A stretch of 64,000 nt of DNA, from assembly GCF_030503435.1 (NCBI RefSeq), contig NZ_JAUKPO010000004.1:248001-312000 (forward strand), read 5' to 3'. Both the position numbers and the translations under genes were made by a program. Position 1 is the stretch's first letter. Each line of letters starts with the position of its first letter. A model generated the notes under the pieces. It made no database searches, had not been told where the DNA came from, and was given only the letters and a program-made list of their open reading frames with translations. This DNA is from Rhodocytophaga aerolata (GTDB lineage: Bacteria > Bacteroidota > Bacteroidia > Cytophagales > 172606-1). Of this stretch, positions 8,123 through 17,365 are shown piece by piece.

Positions 8123-8917
8123 TCAAAAACCTTCTTCCAGGCTTTTCTCATACAGCTGGTCAATCAAATAATCGTTCCCCAGATCCTTCAGCGGATCGGT
8201 ATCTGGTGCACAGAAGCCATAGTGTAGATGCCGCCTCCACCCTTCTGCATACTGAAACTTGCCCGACATTCGCCCGATTTCCAGAGACATGTCTTCCATC
8301 GTTTGCAAATAAGAATTTAACTTCTGGCTTACATCCAGCCAGTTTTGCTGGCTCTGATGAGCTTTCAAGGCTTCCATTTTAGTCTCATGCACGGCATTGG
8401 TTTGTATATAGGCTCCGGCTCTAATGCGGCGGCGTAAGCTGTCTCGTAATCCGTGGGGCAAGCAATGATAAATTGTGCTATCGTAGGTTGCTACGGGTTG
8501 CTCCGGAGTAGACTGAAAGTTGGGCATCCCACGGGCAAAAGTAGCCGTCACAGCCAGCCGGCAGGTAGTAGTATGATCTTCCATATAGTCAGCTGGTGAA
8601 TGAGTTAAGACAATGGCAGGCTTCACTTCCCGGATAATGGCAGCCAGGCGGCGAAGTGTTTTCACCTCATACATAATCTCCAGGTCATTGCATAAAGGCA
8701 GATGAAAGTGAGCCCCCAGAATACTGGCCGCTTCTTTGGCTTCCAGCAGCCGGACTCTCCGGGTAGTGGCAGCATCGTATTCCACACTGCCACAATTGCC
8801 GGATGAAATATTCAGGTAATGAATTTCGTACCCTGCTTTTTTTAGCAGCAGCAAGGTACCAGCCATCATCAGTTCAATATCATCGGGATGTGCCCCAATT
8901 GCAATTGCTGTTTTCAT
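8123..8917 (-). CDS. PIG-L family deacetylase (LmbE-like)
   Basis: The protein has 264 residues and begins MKTAIAIGAHPDDIELMMAGT; the AHPDD motif at residues 8-13 supplies the zinc-binding His-Asp and the catalytic Asp of the LmbE/PIG-L fold. A second ligand region THSPADYMEDHTTT near residue 115 carries the HxxH/DYMxDH signature. These enzymes remove acetyl groups from N-acetylglucosamine-type sugars. There is no signal peptide. The gene lies 53 bp upstream of the NagB-like gene and 23 bp downstream of the Gfo/Idh gene, so all three should be cotranscribed, and the deacetylase could generate the amino sugar for its neighbour. Confidence 0.87.
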   Translation of the reverse strand: MKTAIAIGAHPDDIELMMAGTLLLLKKAGYEIHYLNISSGNCGSVEYDAATTRRVRLLEAKEAASILGAHFHLPLCNDLEIMYEVKTLRRLAAIIREVKPAIVLTHSPADYMEDHTTTCRLAVTATFARGMPNFQSTPEQPVATYDSTIYHCLPHGLRDSLRRRIRAGAYIQTNAVHETKMEALKAHQSQQNWLDVSQKLNSYLQTMEDMSLEIGRMSGKFQYAEGWRRHLHYGFCAPDTDPLKDLGNDYLIDQLYEKSLEEGF

Positions 8918-8940
8918 ACAACACTAAACTTTTTGCCTGA

Positions 8941-9966
8941 TTAATTTACGCTTACCGGTTTGCCAGTAGCTGCCGACTGGTCTGCTGCAAAAATAATCTC
9001 ATGCGAGCGCAGGGCATCTTGCAAGCTGGTGAGTGGCATTTCTACCCCTTTATCAATAGCATCAAAAAAAGCTTCAAACTGCCGTTGATACGGATGGTCG
9101 GCTACATCGCCAGAATCTAACATATTCATGGCCAATGTACTCCACTGGTGCCGGTTTGTTCCCAGTTTCATAGAGTGAAACTTATTATCCAGCAAGCTGC
9201 CTTCACTGCCGCACAGGTGGGTATGAAAATAATAAGGTTGCAGACAGTCTACAATGGCGGCACATTTTCCTACCCGTCCGCTTTTAAACTTCAGTATAGT
9301 TACGCTACTAGTTGCATATTCATAGGGTTCAAACAGCTTGCTTCTGGATTTGGTATCGTAACTGGATACCTCTTCCACATCGGTGCCCATACACAACAAC
9401 AAGGCATCCAGCGCATGGCAACCAGCGGTAAGCAAAGCACTCCCTCCGGCATCTTTGCGGATATTCCAGCGGTAAGGGCTATACCAGGGACCAATGCCAT
9501 GATAATAATCTATTTCGCCATAATGAATATCGCCCAGTAAGCCCTGATCGATTACGGCTTTTGTAGCCATAAACTGACTAGAATACCGTACCTCAAAACA
9601 GACACAGGTTTTTACCCCGGCTTTTTGTACTGCTGCTTCCACCGTTTTGCAGTCTTCCCAGGAAAGCGAAAGGGGTTTTTCTACAATAATATGTTTACCT
9701 GCTTCGGCTGCGGCCACGGCGTGGTCTTTATGCTGATAGGGATAGCTGCAAATAGAGACAACTTGCAGCGAAGGGTCTTTCAGCATTTCTGGCAGGTCTG
9801 TATAGGTTTTAATGGCAGAACCGTGTCTGGCACTGACTTCTGCATCGTTGAGGGTGCGGGAGGAATAAACAGCAGTAACCTGGGCAGTACCTGTTGCATT
9901 AATGGCATTAATATGGGCAGTAGCTACCCAACCATAGCCGATGATACCTACATTATATTTTTTCAC
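8941..9966 (-). CDS. Gfo/Idh/MocA family oxidoreductase
   Basis: The protein has 341 residues and starts at a GTG (9966) with KKYNVGIIGYGWVATAHINAI, the Rossmann GxGxxxxxH motif for NAD(P). HIIVEKPLSLSWEDCKTVEAA is the family's conserved EKP motif, whose lysine is catalytic; the C-terminal alpha/beta domain includes GGSALLTAGCHALDALL with the typical G-x-x-x-D-x-x-x-H-xx-D arrangement. There is no export signal. It is the first gene of the three-gene sugar operon. Enzymes of this class oxidise or epimerise sugars and inositols, and some act at C3 of glycosides; the exact substrate is not visible. Confidence 0.88.
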   Translation of the reverse strand: MKKYNVGIIGYGWVATAHINAINATGTAQVTAVYSSRTLNDAEVSARHGSAIKTYTDLPEMLKDPSLQVVSICSYPYQHKDHAVAAAEAGKHIIVEKPLSLSWEDCKTVEAAVQKAGVKTCVCFEVRYSSQFMATKAVIDQGLLGDIHYGEIDYYHGIGPWYSPYRWNIRKDAGGSALLTAGCHALDALLLCMGTDVEEVSSYDTKSRSKLFEPYEYATSSVTILKFKSGRVGKCAAIVDCLQPYYFHTHLCGSEGSLLDNKFHSMKLGTNRHQWSTLAMNMLDSGDVADHPYQRQFEAFFDAIDKGVEMPLTSLQDALRSHEIIFAADQSAATGKPVSVN

Positions 9967-10085
9967 GTAGTTAGTAGGGGTTAGTGGTGCAAAAAATAAT
10001 TTAAGGTGTTGTTACGACCGAAAGTAGAGATTTACGCTTTAAAGCACAATACATTTCTGGTATTTTCCTCCGGACTTTGCCTTTG

Positions 10086-10568
10086 CTAGGGCGCTGCGAG
10101 AAATCGTTCAATGGCTTGTAATTCATGTGCCATTAGTTCTTCCATCGTTACCATATCCAGGGTGGATGGGGCTTCTACAAAAATCAGGTTCTGATGCTCG
10201 AATACATACTTAAAAAATAAACTTGCCCGCTTCATGTGAAAATCCGAGGTAATCACCACAATAGTTCCGGGCGTATATTTTTCGATAATAGGTTTAGCCA
10301 GAAGGGCATCTTCCATGGTATGCGAACTAAGTACATATTCCAGGAATCTTTCCTCATGAATGCCCTTGTCCACCAGGTATTGTTTGGCATATTGGGCATG
10401 TGGGGTAGCGGTCGTATTGAAATGGGGGCCAAATCCGCCAGTGCAGCAAATGTAAAAATCCTGGTTATGCATATAAAACCTCCAGGCCGTATTTAACCGG
10501 TTTATTGCCATTTCACTGAGTTTGCCAGTATCAGAGTTGGGTGCTCCCAGTACGATTAGTATATTCAT
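10086..10568 (-). CDS. YdcF family protein (DUF218)
   Basis: The 160-residue product begins MNILIVLGAPNSDTGKLSE, a strand followed by a glycine-rich turn, and contains the CTGGFGPHFNTT, EYVLSSHTMEDALL and IVVITSDFHMKRA blocks characteristic of the DUF218/YdcF family (Rossmann-like fold, with a conserved Asp/His after the SDFHxxRA motif). Some family members are membrane-anchored and act near peptidoglycan or enterobacterial common antigen; this one is short and soluble. It follows the Gfo/Idh start by about 120 bp on the same strand and may be the upstream gene of that run. The function is unproven. Confidence 0.82.
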   Translation of the reverse strand: MNILIVLGAPNSDTGKLSEMAINRLNTAWRFYMHNQDFYICCTGGFGPHFNTTATPHAQYAKQYLVDKGIHEERFLEYVLSSHTMEDALLAKPIIEKYTPGTIVVITSDFHMKRASLFFKYVFEHQNLIFVEAPSTLDMVTMEELMAHELQAIERFLAAP

Positions 10569-11027
10569 TAGCTGTTTATGTTAGCCTAAAACCTATATAT
10601 TTATAAAAATACCTAAACCTAGGTATTGTAAGTATGCTGATTATCAACTACATTTATTTTATCAATCAAGATTTGCTTTTATCCGCCAGCTATTTATTCA
10701 ACCAGGTTTATGTGAATTATAACCGTGGCATACGCTGATTCAATTCTTATTTGTAGTTCGTCAGGGTGAAAGCAGCGCAGCCGATGCTTTTGTTTGCTTT
10801 TCTTTTCCTGGCATGGCCCCTTGTGATGAAACAGCATTTTAGCTCTTTCACAATCCGGTTCTGTACAAACTGGCTATAAAGGAATGTACGGCAACATGAT
10901 TTTTTCTACGTAAAACTCCCGTTTCTGGTAGCCATTTAGTTTACCTGTTTACTCCTGCTTCTACAGCCTTCAAATAATCCCTAACAAAGTTTTTATTCTC
11001 ATTTTTTCACACCTAATCCATACGAAT
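10569..11027. other. 459-bp divergent intergenic region
   Basis: This region separates the YdcF gene (minus) from a secreted-protein gene (plus). Near the YdcF start lies AATACCTA-AACC-TAGGTATT at 10608-10627, an 8-bp perfect inverted repeat that could be an operator. No open frame with protein character and no clear TAnnTTTG promoter was found on the plus side. Confidence 0.35.
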
Positions 11028-11852
11028 ATGAAAGCATTATTGTTAGTTACCGGGCTATTTCTCTTATTATCCGCAACTTTAGTTGCCCAGAAACATCCCT
11101 TGGTAGGCACCTGGGAAGTAGTATCTATCAAAGGTACCGATGTAGATGGAACAAAAATCTCTCTGGACGGCTCACAGTTCAAGGAGACCAAAATTATTAC
11201 CCCTACCCATTATATATTATTTACCGAACGTAAACAAGGAGACTCCCTGGTTTTTGATAAAGCCATTGCAGGCACTGTCCGGCTGGAAGGTAACAAATAT
11301 ATTGAAACTCCTATGTATTATTCCGACCCAGCGCATGGAAAAGGCAAAACAGATTTTACTTTCCGGGTAGAAGGAGATAAATTTATCCAATCCGGTACGT
11401 TTACTACACCCGATGGCAAAACCGGCAAGCTGGATGAGCTTGTATTCAAAAAAGTAAAAGAAGCTACTCCTGCCAACCCACAAGTTGTTGGCGCATGGAA
11501 CCAGTTATCCTCCTCGGGGGTAATGTCTAATGGGGATAAATGGTCACATACCAATGCCACGCATATTCGTTTTCAAATCGTTTCGCCCAGCCACTGGATG
11601 GTTATCCGGTACAAAGACAATGCCTTTGAAAATGCCATGGGTGGCACTTACCGGCTGGAGGGGAATAAAATCTACCCTAATGTTGAACTGTCTTCTTACC
11701 CGCTACATAACCTGAAAGCGGAACTAACCTACCGGGTGGAAGGAAATAAAATGTACTGGAATGGAATAGTGCAAGATGCCAATGGCAAATTCTCTATAGA
11801 CGATGTATATGAACGTGTAGACTCCAAAGCTGTAAAAACAGTGGCCAGATAA
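11028..11852 (+). CDS. Secreted protein with two lipocalin-like repeats
   Basis: The protein has 274 residues. MKALLLVTGLFLLLSATLVAQ is a clear signal peptide. The mature part consists of two similar halves. Residues about 24-143 start with HPLVGTWEVVSIKG; residues about 150-265 start with PQVVGAWNQLSSSG. Each half then has a G-x-x-RLEGNKY/YRLEGNKIY strand and ends in TFRVEGDKF/TYRVEGNKMYWNG, the order seen in lipocalin-like/DUF4488-type domains of Bacteroidota. The domain is a small beta-barrel that often binds hydrophobic ligands, but no ligand is known here. The duplication is visible without alignment tools. It stands alone on the plus strand. Confidence 0.7.
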   Translation: MKALLLVTGLFLLLSATLVAQKHPLVGTWEVVSIKGTDVDGTKISLDGSQFKETKIITPTHYILFTERKQGDSLVFDKAIAGTVRLEGNKYIETPMYYSDPAHGKGKTDFTFRVEGDKFIQSGTFTTPDGKTGKLDELVFKKVKEATPANPQVVGAWNQLSSSGVMSNGDKWSHTNATHIRFQIVSPSHWMVIRYKDNAFENAMGGTYRLEGNKIYPNVELSSYPLHNLKAELTYRVEGNKMYWNGIVQDANGKFSIDDVYERVDSKAVKTVAR

Positions 11853-11929
11853 TAATTACTTTATTAGGCATATTCATTCCCTGTTTCATCCTAGACCCAT
11901 AGGTTATACTAGGTTGAATAATAGTATGC

Positions 11930-11973
11930 TGGTCCTAACCCAGGATAAGTAAGTTCACCGGGGTTAGGTACCA
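11930..11973. repeat. Hairpin-forming inverted repeat with one bulge
   Basis: TGGTCCTAACCC (11930-11941) pairs with GGGTTAGGTACCA (11961-11973) leaving one unpaired T. The loop is 19 nt. There is no U-run. It lies between the lipocalin-like gene and the cytochrome/sugar dehydrogenase gene and might end the former transcript or act in the 5' region of the latter. Confidence 0.4.
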
Positions 11974-12035
11974 GCGTAACTCAACAGCAAACCATCAGGC
12001 CAATTTATTTTTCTTTAGGAGAATTTAGACGAATC

Positions 12036-12067
12036 TTGTAATTATTTATAGAAAAAGCTGTATTTTG
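12036..12067 (+). promoter_or_regulatory. Weak candidate promoter for the cytochrome c-sugar dehydrogenase gene
   Basis: TTG at 12036-12038 is followed after 22 nt by TATTTTG at 12061-12067, one base short of the Bacteroidota TAnnTTTG -7 consensus. The start codon is 37 bp further on. The spacing is slightly longer than the usual 19-21 nt. Confidence 0.3.
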
Positions 12068-12104
12068 GGAGTTTTATGCATCCGGTCAGTTTACTTTTAC
12101 ATAC

Positions 12105-13913
12105 ATGCGGCTAGTATACATATTGCTAAAAAAACATAGCACTCTCTGCTTTGTAACCCTTTTGTTTCTGTTTGGCTCATACGCCTGTGTTACCAGAAAG
12201 ACCACCTCTACCCAAGCCTCTCCCCTTTCTGCCGGGCAAGCTGCCCAAGCATCTGCCACCGACTCTCCCCAGGATAACTTTTACTCCACCAATGATCAGA
12301 TTATAGCCAGGGGGCAGCAATTGTTTGAAACCAACTGCACGGCTTGTCATAGTTTCCGGCAAAAAGGTATTGGGCCAAACCTGGCAAATGTTACTACCGA
12401 AGTATCGGCAGACTGGCTGACAAAGTTCATTAAAAATGCTCCGCAGGTTATTGCTTCCGGCGACAGCAGAGCCGTAAAATTGCTGGAAGAATATAAGCAA
12501 TACATGCCTGCTTTTCCTACCTTATCAGAAGCCGACTTGCAGGCCATTGCCTCGTATATTCACAAAAATCAGTACCAGGCAACTGAAGGAGCGGAAAATG
12601 AAGTAGCCGGACTGGCAGACCCTATCCCGGCTAAAATTGCTAAATCCGGGCTCCAACTGGTGCTGGAAGAAGTTACCACTGCTCCGCCCACAGCTGATAA
12701 AGTACCCCTGGCCCGGATCAACAAAATGCTGGTTCTTCCAGGTAAAACCAACCGCTTATTTATTCAGGATCTGCGGGGAATTTTGTACGAGATGAAGGGC
12801 AAATCGCTGCACGCCTGTATGGATTTAAACAAAGAGGTACCCGGATTTATTCATACCCCAGGCCTGGCCACCGGATTTGGCAGTTATGCCTTTCATCCGG
12901 AATTCTACAAGAATGGGTTGCTGTATACGACTCACTCCGAAAAAGCCCATGCTGCACCTGCTGATTTTGCCTATGCAGATTCTATCCGGGTATTTTTGCA
13001 GTGGGTCGTGATGGAGTGGAAGATCACTGATCCGGCGGCAGCCACCTTTTCCGGAAAAACCCGGGAACTGTTCCGGGTAAACATGGAATCCAATATACAT
13101 GGAATGCAGGATATTACCTTTAATCCACAGGCTAAGCCTGGCTCCCCGGATTATGGCATGCTGTATATTGGTATTGGCGATGGCGGTTCCTCCGAACATG
13201 GCTTTCCCTTTATTTGTAACAGCAATAAAACCATCTGGAGCTCCGTACTCCGCATAGACCCGCAAGGTAAAAACAGTACCAATGGCCGCTATGGAATTCC
13301 TGCCTATAATCCCTATGCGAATGATAATGATCCGGAAACACTGGGAGAAGTTTTCTGCCGGGGCTTCCGCAACCCTAACCGGATAATCTGGACACCGGAT
13401 GGAAAAATGCTGATTACCGATATTGGCCATGCCAATGCCGAAGAAATAAATATTGGTAAACCCGGCGCAGATTACGGTTGGCCTGAACGGGAAGGCACAT
13501 TCGTTATTAATCCCAGAGCTAAAATGGATAGAGTATTTGTCTTGCCTGTAAACAATGAGGCTATCGAATATACTTACCCGGTAGCCCAGTACGACCATGA
13601 TGAAGGCAAAGCCATCTCTGCCGGGTATGTGTATCCGGGAAAAGCTATTCCGCAACTTACCGGCAAATATATTTTTGGCGACATCGTAAACGGGCGGGTA
13701 TTTTATGTGGAGAATAAGGAGTTAACGCTGGGCAAACAAGCACCCGTACAGGAAATGGACATCCTAGTGGATGGAAAACTTACCAACTTTCAGGACTTAA
13801 GCGGCAGCAAAAAAACCGACCTTCGCTTTGGCGTGGGAATGAACAACGATATGTACTTGTTTACCAAAGCCGACGGAAAGATTTATAAAATTACCGGGTG
13901 TAAAACAAACTGA
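12105..13913 (+). CDS. Lipoprotein: cytochrome c fused to glucose/sorbosone dehydrogenase-type beta-propeller
   Basis: The protein has 602 residues. A hydrophobic N-terminal segment ends in GSYAC (C28), a lipobox. A heme c site CTACH lies at 78-82, with a likely axial Met134 in QYMPAF, so residues about 60-155 are a class I cytochrome c. From about residue 180 the protein is a soluble-quinoprotein-dehydrogenase/GSDH propeller: GKTNRLFIQDLRG, HGMQDITFNPQ, YIGIGDGGSSEHG, FCRGFRNPNRIIWTPDGKMLI, TDIGHANAEEINIGKPGADYGWPEREG and a closing YIFGDIVNGRVFYV. Such fusions oxidise sugars outside the cytoplasm and pass electrons to their own heme. PQQ binding is likely but its cofactor residues were not mapped. 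A second, larger cytochrome-propeller protein is encoded at 57644-60649. Confidence 0.85.
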   Translation: MRLVYILLKKHSTLCFVTLLFLFGSYACVTRKTTSTQASPLSAGQAAQASATDSPQDNFYSTNDQIIARGQQLFETNCTACHSFRQKGIGPNLANVTTEVSADWLTKFIKNAPQVIASGDSRAVKLLEEYKQYMPAFPTLSEADLQAIASYIHKNQYQATEGAENEVAGLADPIPAKIAKSGLQLVLEEVTTAPPTADKVPLARINKMLVLPGKTNRLFIQDLRGILYEMKGKSLHACMDLNKEVPGFIHTPGLATGFGSYAFHPEFYKNGLLYTTHSEKAHAAPADFAYADSIRVFLQWVVMEWKITDPAAATFSGKTRELFRVNMESNIHGMQDITFNPQAKPGSPDYGMLYIGIGDGGSSEHGFPFICNSNKTIWSSVLRIDPQGKNSTNGRYGIPAYNPYANDNDPETLGEVFCRGFRNPNRIIWTPDGKMLITDIGHANAEEINIGKPGADYGWPEREGTFVINPRAKMDRVFVLPVNNEAIEYTYPVAQYDHDEGKAISAGYVYPGKAIPQLTGKYIFGDIVNGRVFYVENKELTLGKQAPVQEMDILVDGKLTNFQDLSGSKKTDLRFGVGMNNDMYLFTKADGKIYKITGCKTN

Positions 13914-13935
13914 TTACTACTTGTAACGCTTTGGT

Positions 13936-14823
13936 TTACTTTTTTACGATGCCGATTACATTGGGAAGTGGCCAGTATTGTGTGTTGGCATCACTTTCCC
14001 AGAAGCCAGTTTCATAGCTGCCCATTTTCTCTATCTTTTTGCCATTTGTATTCACATACAAAGATGTTTCCGGCCCGCCTTCCAGGTACATTACATTTTT
14101 AATATTCAGCGGCAACGAAAGCAGAATCTCACTGAACTGACGGATCGTGTACGGAGACCTGGTAAAAATCCACAGTACATTTCCTTGTTCATCCATGGCC
14201 CAAAGCACCATGCTCCACTTGCCTTTCTGCTTGTTGTCTACTACCTGTTTATTGCAGGCAATGAGGCTGATAGATTGGGAGAAGGATTGATATTTTGTTT
14301 GCAACAGCGGCCAGTCCTGGCATTTCATGTCAATAATCTGGATAGGCGCCACACTGCTATCTTTGCGGTTAAAGGCAAGTATCGAATTGTAATTATTTAT
14401 CTTCCGGAAGTTGGGGTTATTGACATGGGCAAAATTTTTCATATACCCCATATTCGAAAGCTGATCGTCCAGGTTGAACTGCCCTGCATTCACACAGGCT
14501 AGCAATTTCTTCTCTTTGCACCACTCAGGGGCCGTTTTGTGTTGTTTTCCGTTTTCAGAGGCTGCGATCAATTTAAAGCCATACCGGTTAGGGTTTATCC
14601 GGATTACCGTAATCTTAGAATCGCCGATAAAGGATTTTTGCGGAGAGGCGAGTTCAGCCGTTTCCAGACCCACATCTATCGTCTGCCAGGGTATTTCTGC
14701 CAGCCTGTGCTGCACGGCGGTATTGTGCATGGCAGGTGTTGGTGCCGGCAGATTTACCTCCAGGCGCTGGTAGGAAATACAGCCAAGGCTTATTGTACAG
14801 GCAGTTATTAGTTTTTGTAACAC
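13936..14823 (-). CDS. Phosphodiester glycosidase family (DUF2233/NAGPA-like) lipoprotein
   Basis: The frame is open to a TTG at 14928, but a GTG at 14823 gives a compact lipoprotein signal, LQKLITACTISLGC, followed by the mature protein (295 aa); I use that start. The body has WQTIDVGLETAEL, ITVIRINPNRYGFKLI, KLLACVNAGQFNLDD and the C-terminal GNVLWIFTRSPYTI and NVMYLEGGPETSLYV, which match the phosphodiester glycosidase domain, where the N-A-G-x-F and D/E-G-G segments line the active site. NAGPA itself removes GlcNAc-1-phosphate caps; bacterial members may work on teichoic acid or other phosphodiester-linked sugars. It is convergent with the cytochrome-dehydrogenase gene. The exact substrate is unknown. 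Confidence 0.7.
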   Translation of the reverse strand: MLQKLITACTISLGCISYQRLEVNLPAPTPAMHNTAVQHRLAEIPWQTIDVGLETAELASPQKSFIGDSKITVIRINPNRYGFKLIAASENGKQHKTAPEWCKEKKLLACVNAGQFNLDDQLSNMGYMKNFAHVNNPNFRKINNYNSILAFNRKDSSVAPIQIIDMKCQDWPLLQTKYQSFSQSISLIACNKQVVDNKQKGKWSMVLWAMDEQGNVLWIFTRSPYTIRQFSEILLSLPLNIKNVMYLEGGPETSLYVNTNGKKIEKMGSYETGFWESDANTQYWPLPNVIGIVKK

Positions 14824-15097
14824 AGGAAGTTTGAACAGATTAAGAAGGTAAACAATTTCAGGAAATGTGCCAGTTGTTGATCCGAAAGCAGCACAGCCGG
14901 ATGCCAAGTTAGCTGAAAATGTATTCAAAATAAATTAGCTTCCGATAAACTATTCACTTTACATGCAGGGGGGCAAGGGAGTACTGGTTTAGCGCAGCTA
15001 TGTATCTGTATAACTTCGTCCTTTTGCGTATATTTATCTATTGGACCTCAACTGACAAGGGTATCCTTTGATATTTTTTTCATTTTCTACAAATAGT

Positions 15098-15295
15098 ATG
15101 GATGCTACAAAAAAAGTGATTGACTACGATATACCCGGATCTAATACACAGGAAGGTTTAATAGATCTGGTGAAAGATTACATCCGGGATGGCTGGCAAC
15201 CTTTTCATGGACCGTTTATGAGAGAAGAAAAGCGGGGCATGGATGATGAAACGGAAATATGGATCTATCAGCCGATGATTAAGTATGAGGAGTAG
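15098..15295 (+). CDS. DUF1737 domain protein (65 aa)
   Basis: Reading from ATG 15098 gives 65 residues; an in-frame upstream extension begins at a less likely codon. The order VIDYDIPGSNTQEGLIDLVKDYI then RDGWQPFHGPFM and a final IWIYQPMIKYE matches DUF1737, a 50-60 residue domain of unknown function marked by G-W-x-P-x-G. The protein is soluble and acidic. It is a single gene ahead of the GH97 gene, with 76 bp between them, and could be cotranscribed with it. Confidence 0.7.
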   Translation: MDATKKVIDYDIPGSNTQEGLIDLVKDYIRDGWQPFHGPFMREEKRGMDDETEIWIYQPMIKYEE

Positions 15296-15371
15296 AAAAA
15301 CAGGTTCGGTTTAAGCTAATTTTCTTGACAGCAGCATTGGTTAATCGCCTACTTTTTCTGTAGCTTAAAGC

Positions 15372-17348
15372 ATGCTCAAGTATGTACTTACCCTTCTATA
15401 TTTGTTCACTTTCGTTTGGGCAGCAGCCAGGGAAATTAAACTGCAGTCGCCGGATGGTAAAATAGAAGTCCGGATTCAGAATGAACAGAATCTGACCTAT
15501 AGTATTTATATACAGAAAACACTGTTACTGGATCGTTCTGTCATCGACCTGGAACTGGATAACGGAACCCGCCTCTCTGCCGACCTTTCAATTGCTTCCG
15601 TTAAACGGAATCAAATACGAACTACTATCACCTCCCCTGTTCCGGAAAAACGCCGCATTATTCCTGACCACTATACGCAGGTAGAAATTCGTTTCCGGCA
15701 ACCCTACAGCCTGATTTTCCGGGTATACGATGATGGGGTAGCTTACCGCATGGTTACCCATTTTCCGGATTCTATCGTTATTAAAAACGAGCTAGCCCTT
15801 TTCAACTTTGCGAAGGCAGGTAAAGCATGGTGCCCGTTAGTAAAACCCCGCCAGGATGCCGACCAGTTTCATACAGCTTTTGAAGAAGACTATACCATTA
15901 AGCCGCTCGATAGTCTTGCAACTTCTCACCTGATGTTTACACCAGTACTGATTCAGGCGCCGCCAAAGATTAATGTCTTAATTACGGAAGCTGATCTGGT
16001 AGACTTTCCAGGGATGTTTCTCACTGGCACTTCTGCAAATTCACTCAGAAGCAGTTTTGCCCCCTATCCGCTGGAAGAAAAAATGGTAGGCGGCGAATTT
16101 CCTCAGAAAATTGTAACGAAGCGGGCCGGTTATATTGCCAGAACTATTGGCACCAGGAGCCTTCCCTGGCGGGTAATTGCCCTATCTACCGACGACAAAA
16201 GCCTTCCATCGAATGATATGGTCTACCGTCTGGCAAGCCCCTCCAAAGTACAAGACCTTTCCTGGATCAAACCTGGCAAAAGCACCGAAGAGTGGATTAT
16301 TGGAAGCAACCTGTACAACGTGCCCTTTAAGGCTGGCATTAACACAGCTACTTACAAATATTATATAGATTTTGCCAAACGCTTTGGGTTTGAACGGATA
16401 CTCCTGGATGCCGGATGGTCAGACAATACCGATTTATTTCAGATTAATCCGGAGATTAATATGGAAGAAATTGCCTCTTATGCGAAAAAGAATAGCATCG
16501 GTTTAAGTTTATGGACCCTGGCCTCTACCCTAGACCGCCAGCTGGAACCAGCGCTAGAGCAGTTTACCAAGTGGGGTGTTGACTTTATTATGACGGACTT
16601 TATGGACCGCGACGATCAGAAGACAGTCAATTTCCATCATCGCATTGCCGAGGCGTGTGCCCGCCATAAAATTATGCTCATGTTTCATGGCTCTTTTAAA
16701 CCAGCCGGCTTTAACCGCACTTGGCCGCATGCCCTCACCAGGGAAGGGGTACTAGGTTCAGAATATAACAAATGGAGCCGCCGGGCCACTCCTACGCACA
16801 ATGTAACCCTGCCTTTTATCCGGATGGTGTCCGGCCCGATGGATTACGAACCTGGTTTATTGCAAAATGCGACGGAAGCATCTTTCCGGCCCATTGATCA
16901 GTATGTGATGTCCTTGGGAACCCGCTGCCATCAGATGGCCATGTTTGTGGTATACGATAGCCCCATGCAGTTTTTCTCAGGAAATCCGTCAACAGGTATG
17001 CAAGAACCTGAATTGATGGAACTGTTGGGAAGTATTCCCACCGTGTGGGACGAAACCAGTATTCTGGATGGAAAAGTAGGCGAATTTATTATTACCAACC
17101 GGAAGAAGGACAACACCTTCTATCTGGGCGCCATGACCAACTGGGAAACCAGGACATTTAGCATTTCATTAGATTTCTTAGGCGAAGGAGAATACCAGCT
17201 TACCGCCGCCGAAGATGGCATGAATGCAGACAGATATGCCGCTGATTACAAACTGACAACCAGAACGGTCCGCAAAGGAGACACCCTCGAAATTAACCTA
17301 GTCCCAGGTGGCGGCTTTCTGGGTAAGTTCCTGAAAGTGAGCAATTAA
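15372..17348 (+). CDS. Glycoside hydrolase family 97, probably retaining type
   Basis: The protein has 658 residues and a signal peptide ending about residue 18 (MLKYVLTLLYLFTFVWA), so it acts in the periplasm. After an N-terminal beta-sandwich (about 20-300) a TIM barrel starts at KAGINTATYKYYIDFAKRFG with ILLDAGWSD (343-351). WGVDFIMTDFMDRDDQ contains D409, in the place of the aspartate nucleophile of retaining GH97 alpha-galactosidases, and TREGVLGSEYNKW (456-468) holds the candidate acid/base E458; both are inferred from the family. The usual WDWWN segment of GH97 is replaced by STEEWIIGSNLYNVP, so the specificity may differ. Family members act on alpha-glucosides or alpha-galactosides. 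Confidence 0.85.
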   Translation: MLKYVLTLLYLFTFVWAAAREIKLQSPDGKIEVRIQNEQNLTYSIYIQKTLLLDRSVIDLELDNGTRLSADLSIASVKRNQIRTTITSPVPEKRRIIPDHYTQVEIRFRQPYSLIFRVYDDGVAYRMVTHFPDSIVIKNELALFNFAKAGKAWCPLVKPRQDADQFHTAFEEDYTIKPLDSLATSHLMFTPVLIQAPPKINVLITEADLVDFPGMFLTGTSANSLRSSFAPYPLEEKMVGGEFPQKIVTKRAGYIARTIGTRSLPWRVIALSTDDKSLPSNDMVYRLASPSKVQDLSWIKPGKSTEEWIIGSNLYNVPFKAGINTATYKYYIDFAKRFGFERILLDAGWSDNTDLFQINPEINMEEIASYAKKNSIGLSLWTLASTLDRQLEPALEQFTKWGVDFIMTDFMDRDDQKTVNFHHRIAEACARHKIMLMFHGSFKPAGFNRTWPHALTREGVLGSEYNKWSRRATPTHNVTLPFIRMVSGPMDYEPGLLQNATEASFRPIDQYVMSLGTRCHQMAMFVVYDSPMQFFSGNPSTGMQEPELMELLGSIPTVWDETSILDGKVGEFIITNRKKDNTFYLGAMTNWETRTFSISLDFLGEGEYQLTAAEDGMNADRYAADYKLTTRTVRKGDTLEINLVPGGGFLGKFLKVSN

Positions 17349-17365
17349 TCATTCGTCAATAATCA

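Noticed and set aside
12825-13655. 276-codon minus-strand frame inside the cytochrome-sugar dehydrogenase gene
   Set aside because: It lies wholly antisense to a well-supported gene and its translation has no domain; it mirrors the codon bias of the sense gene.
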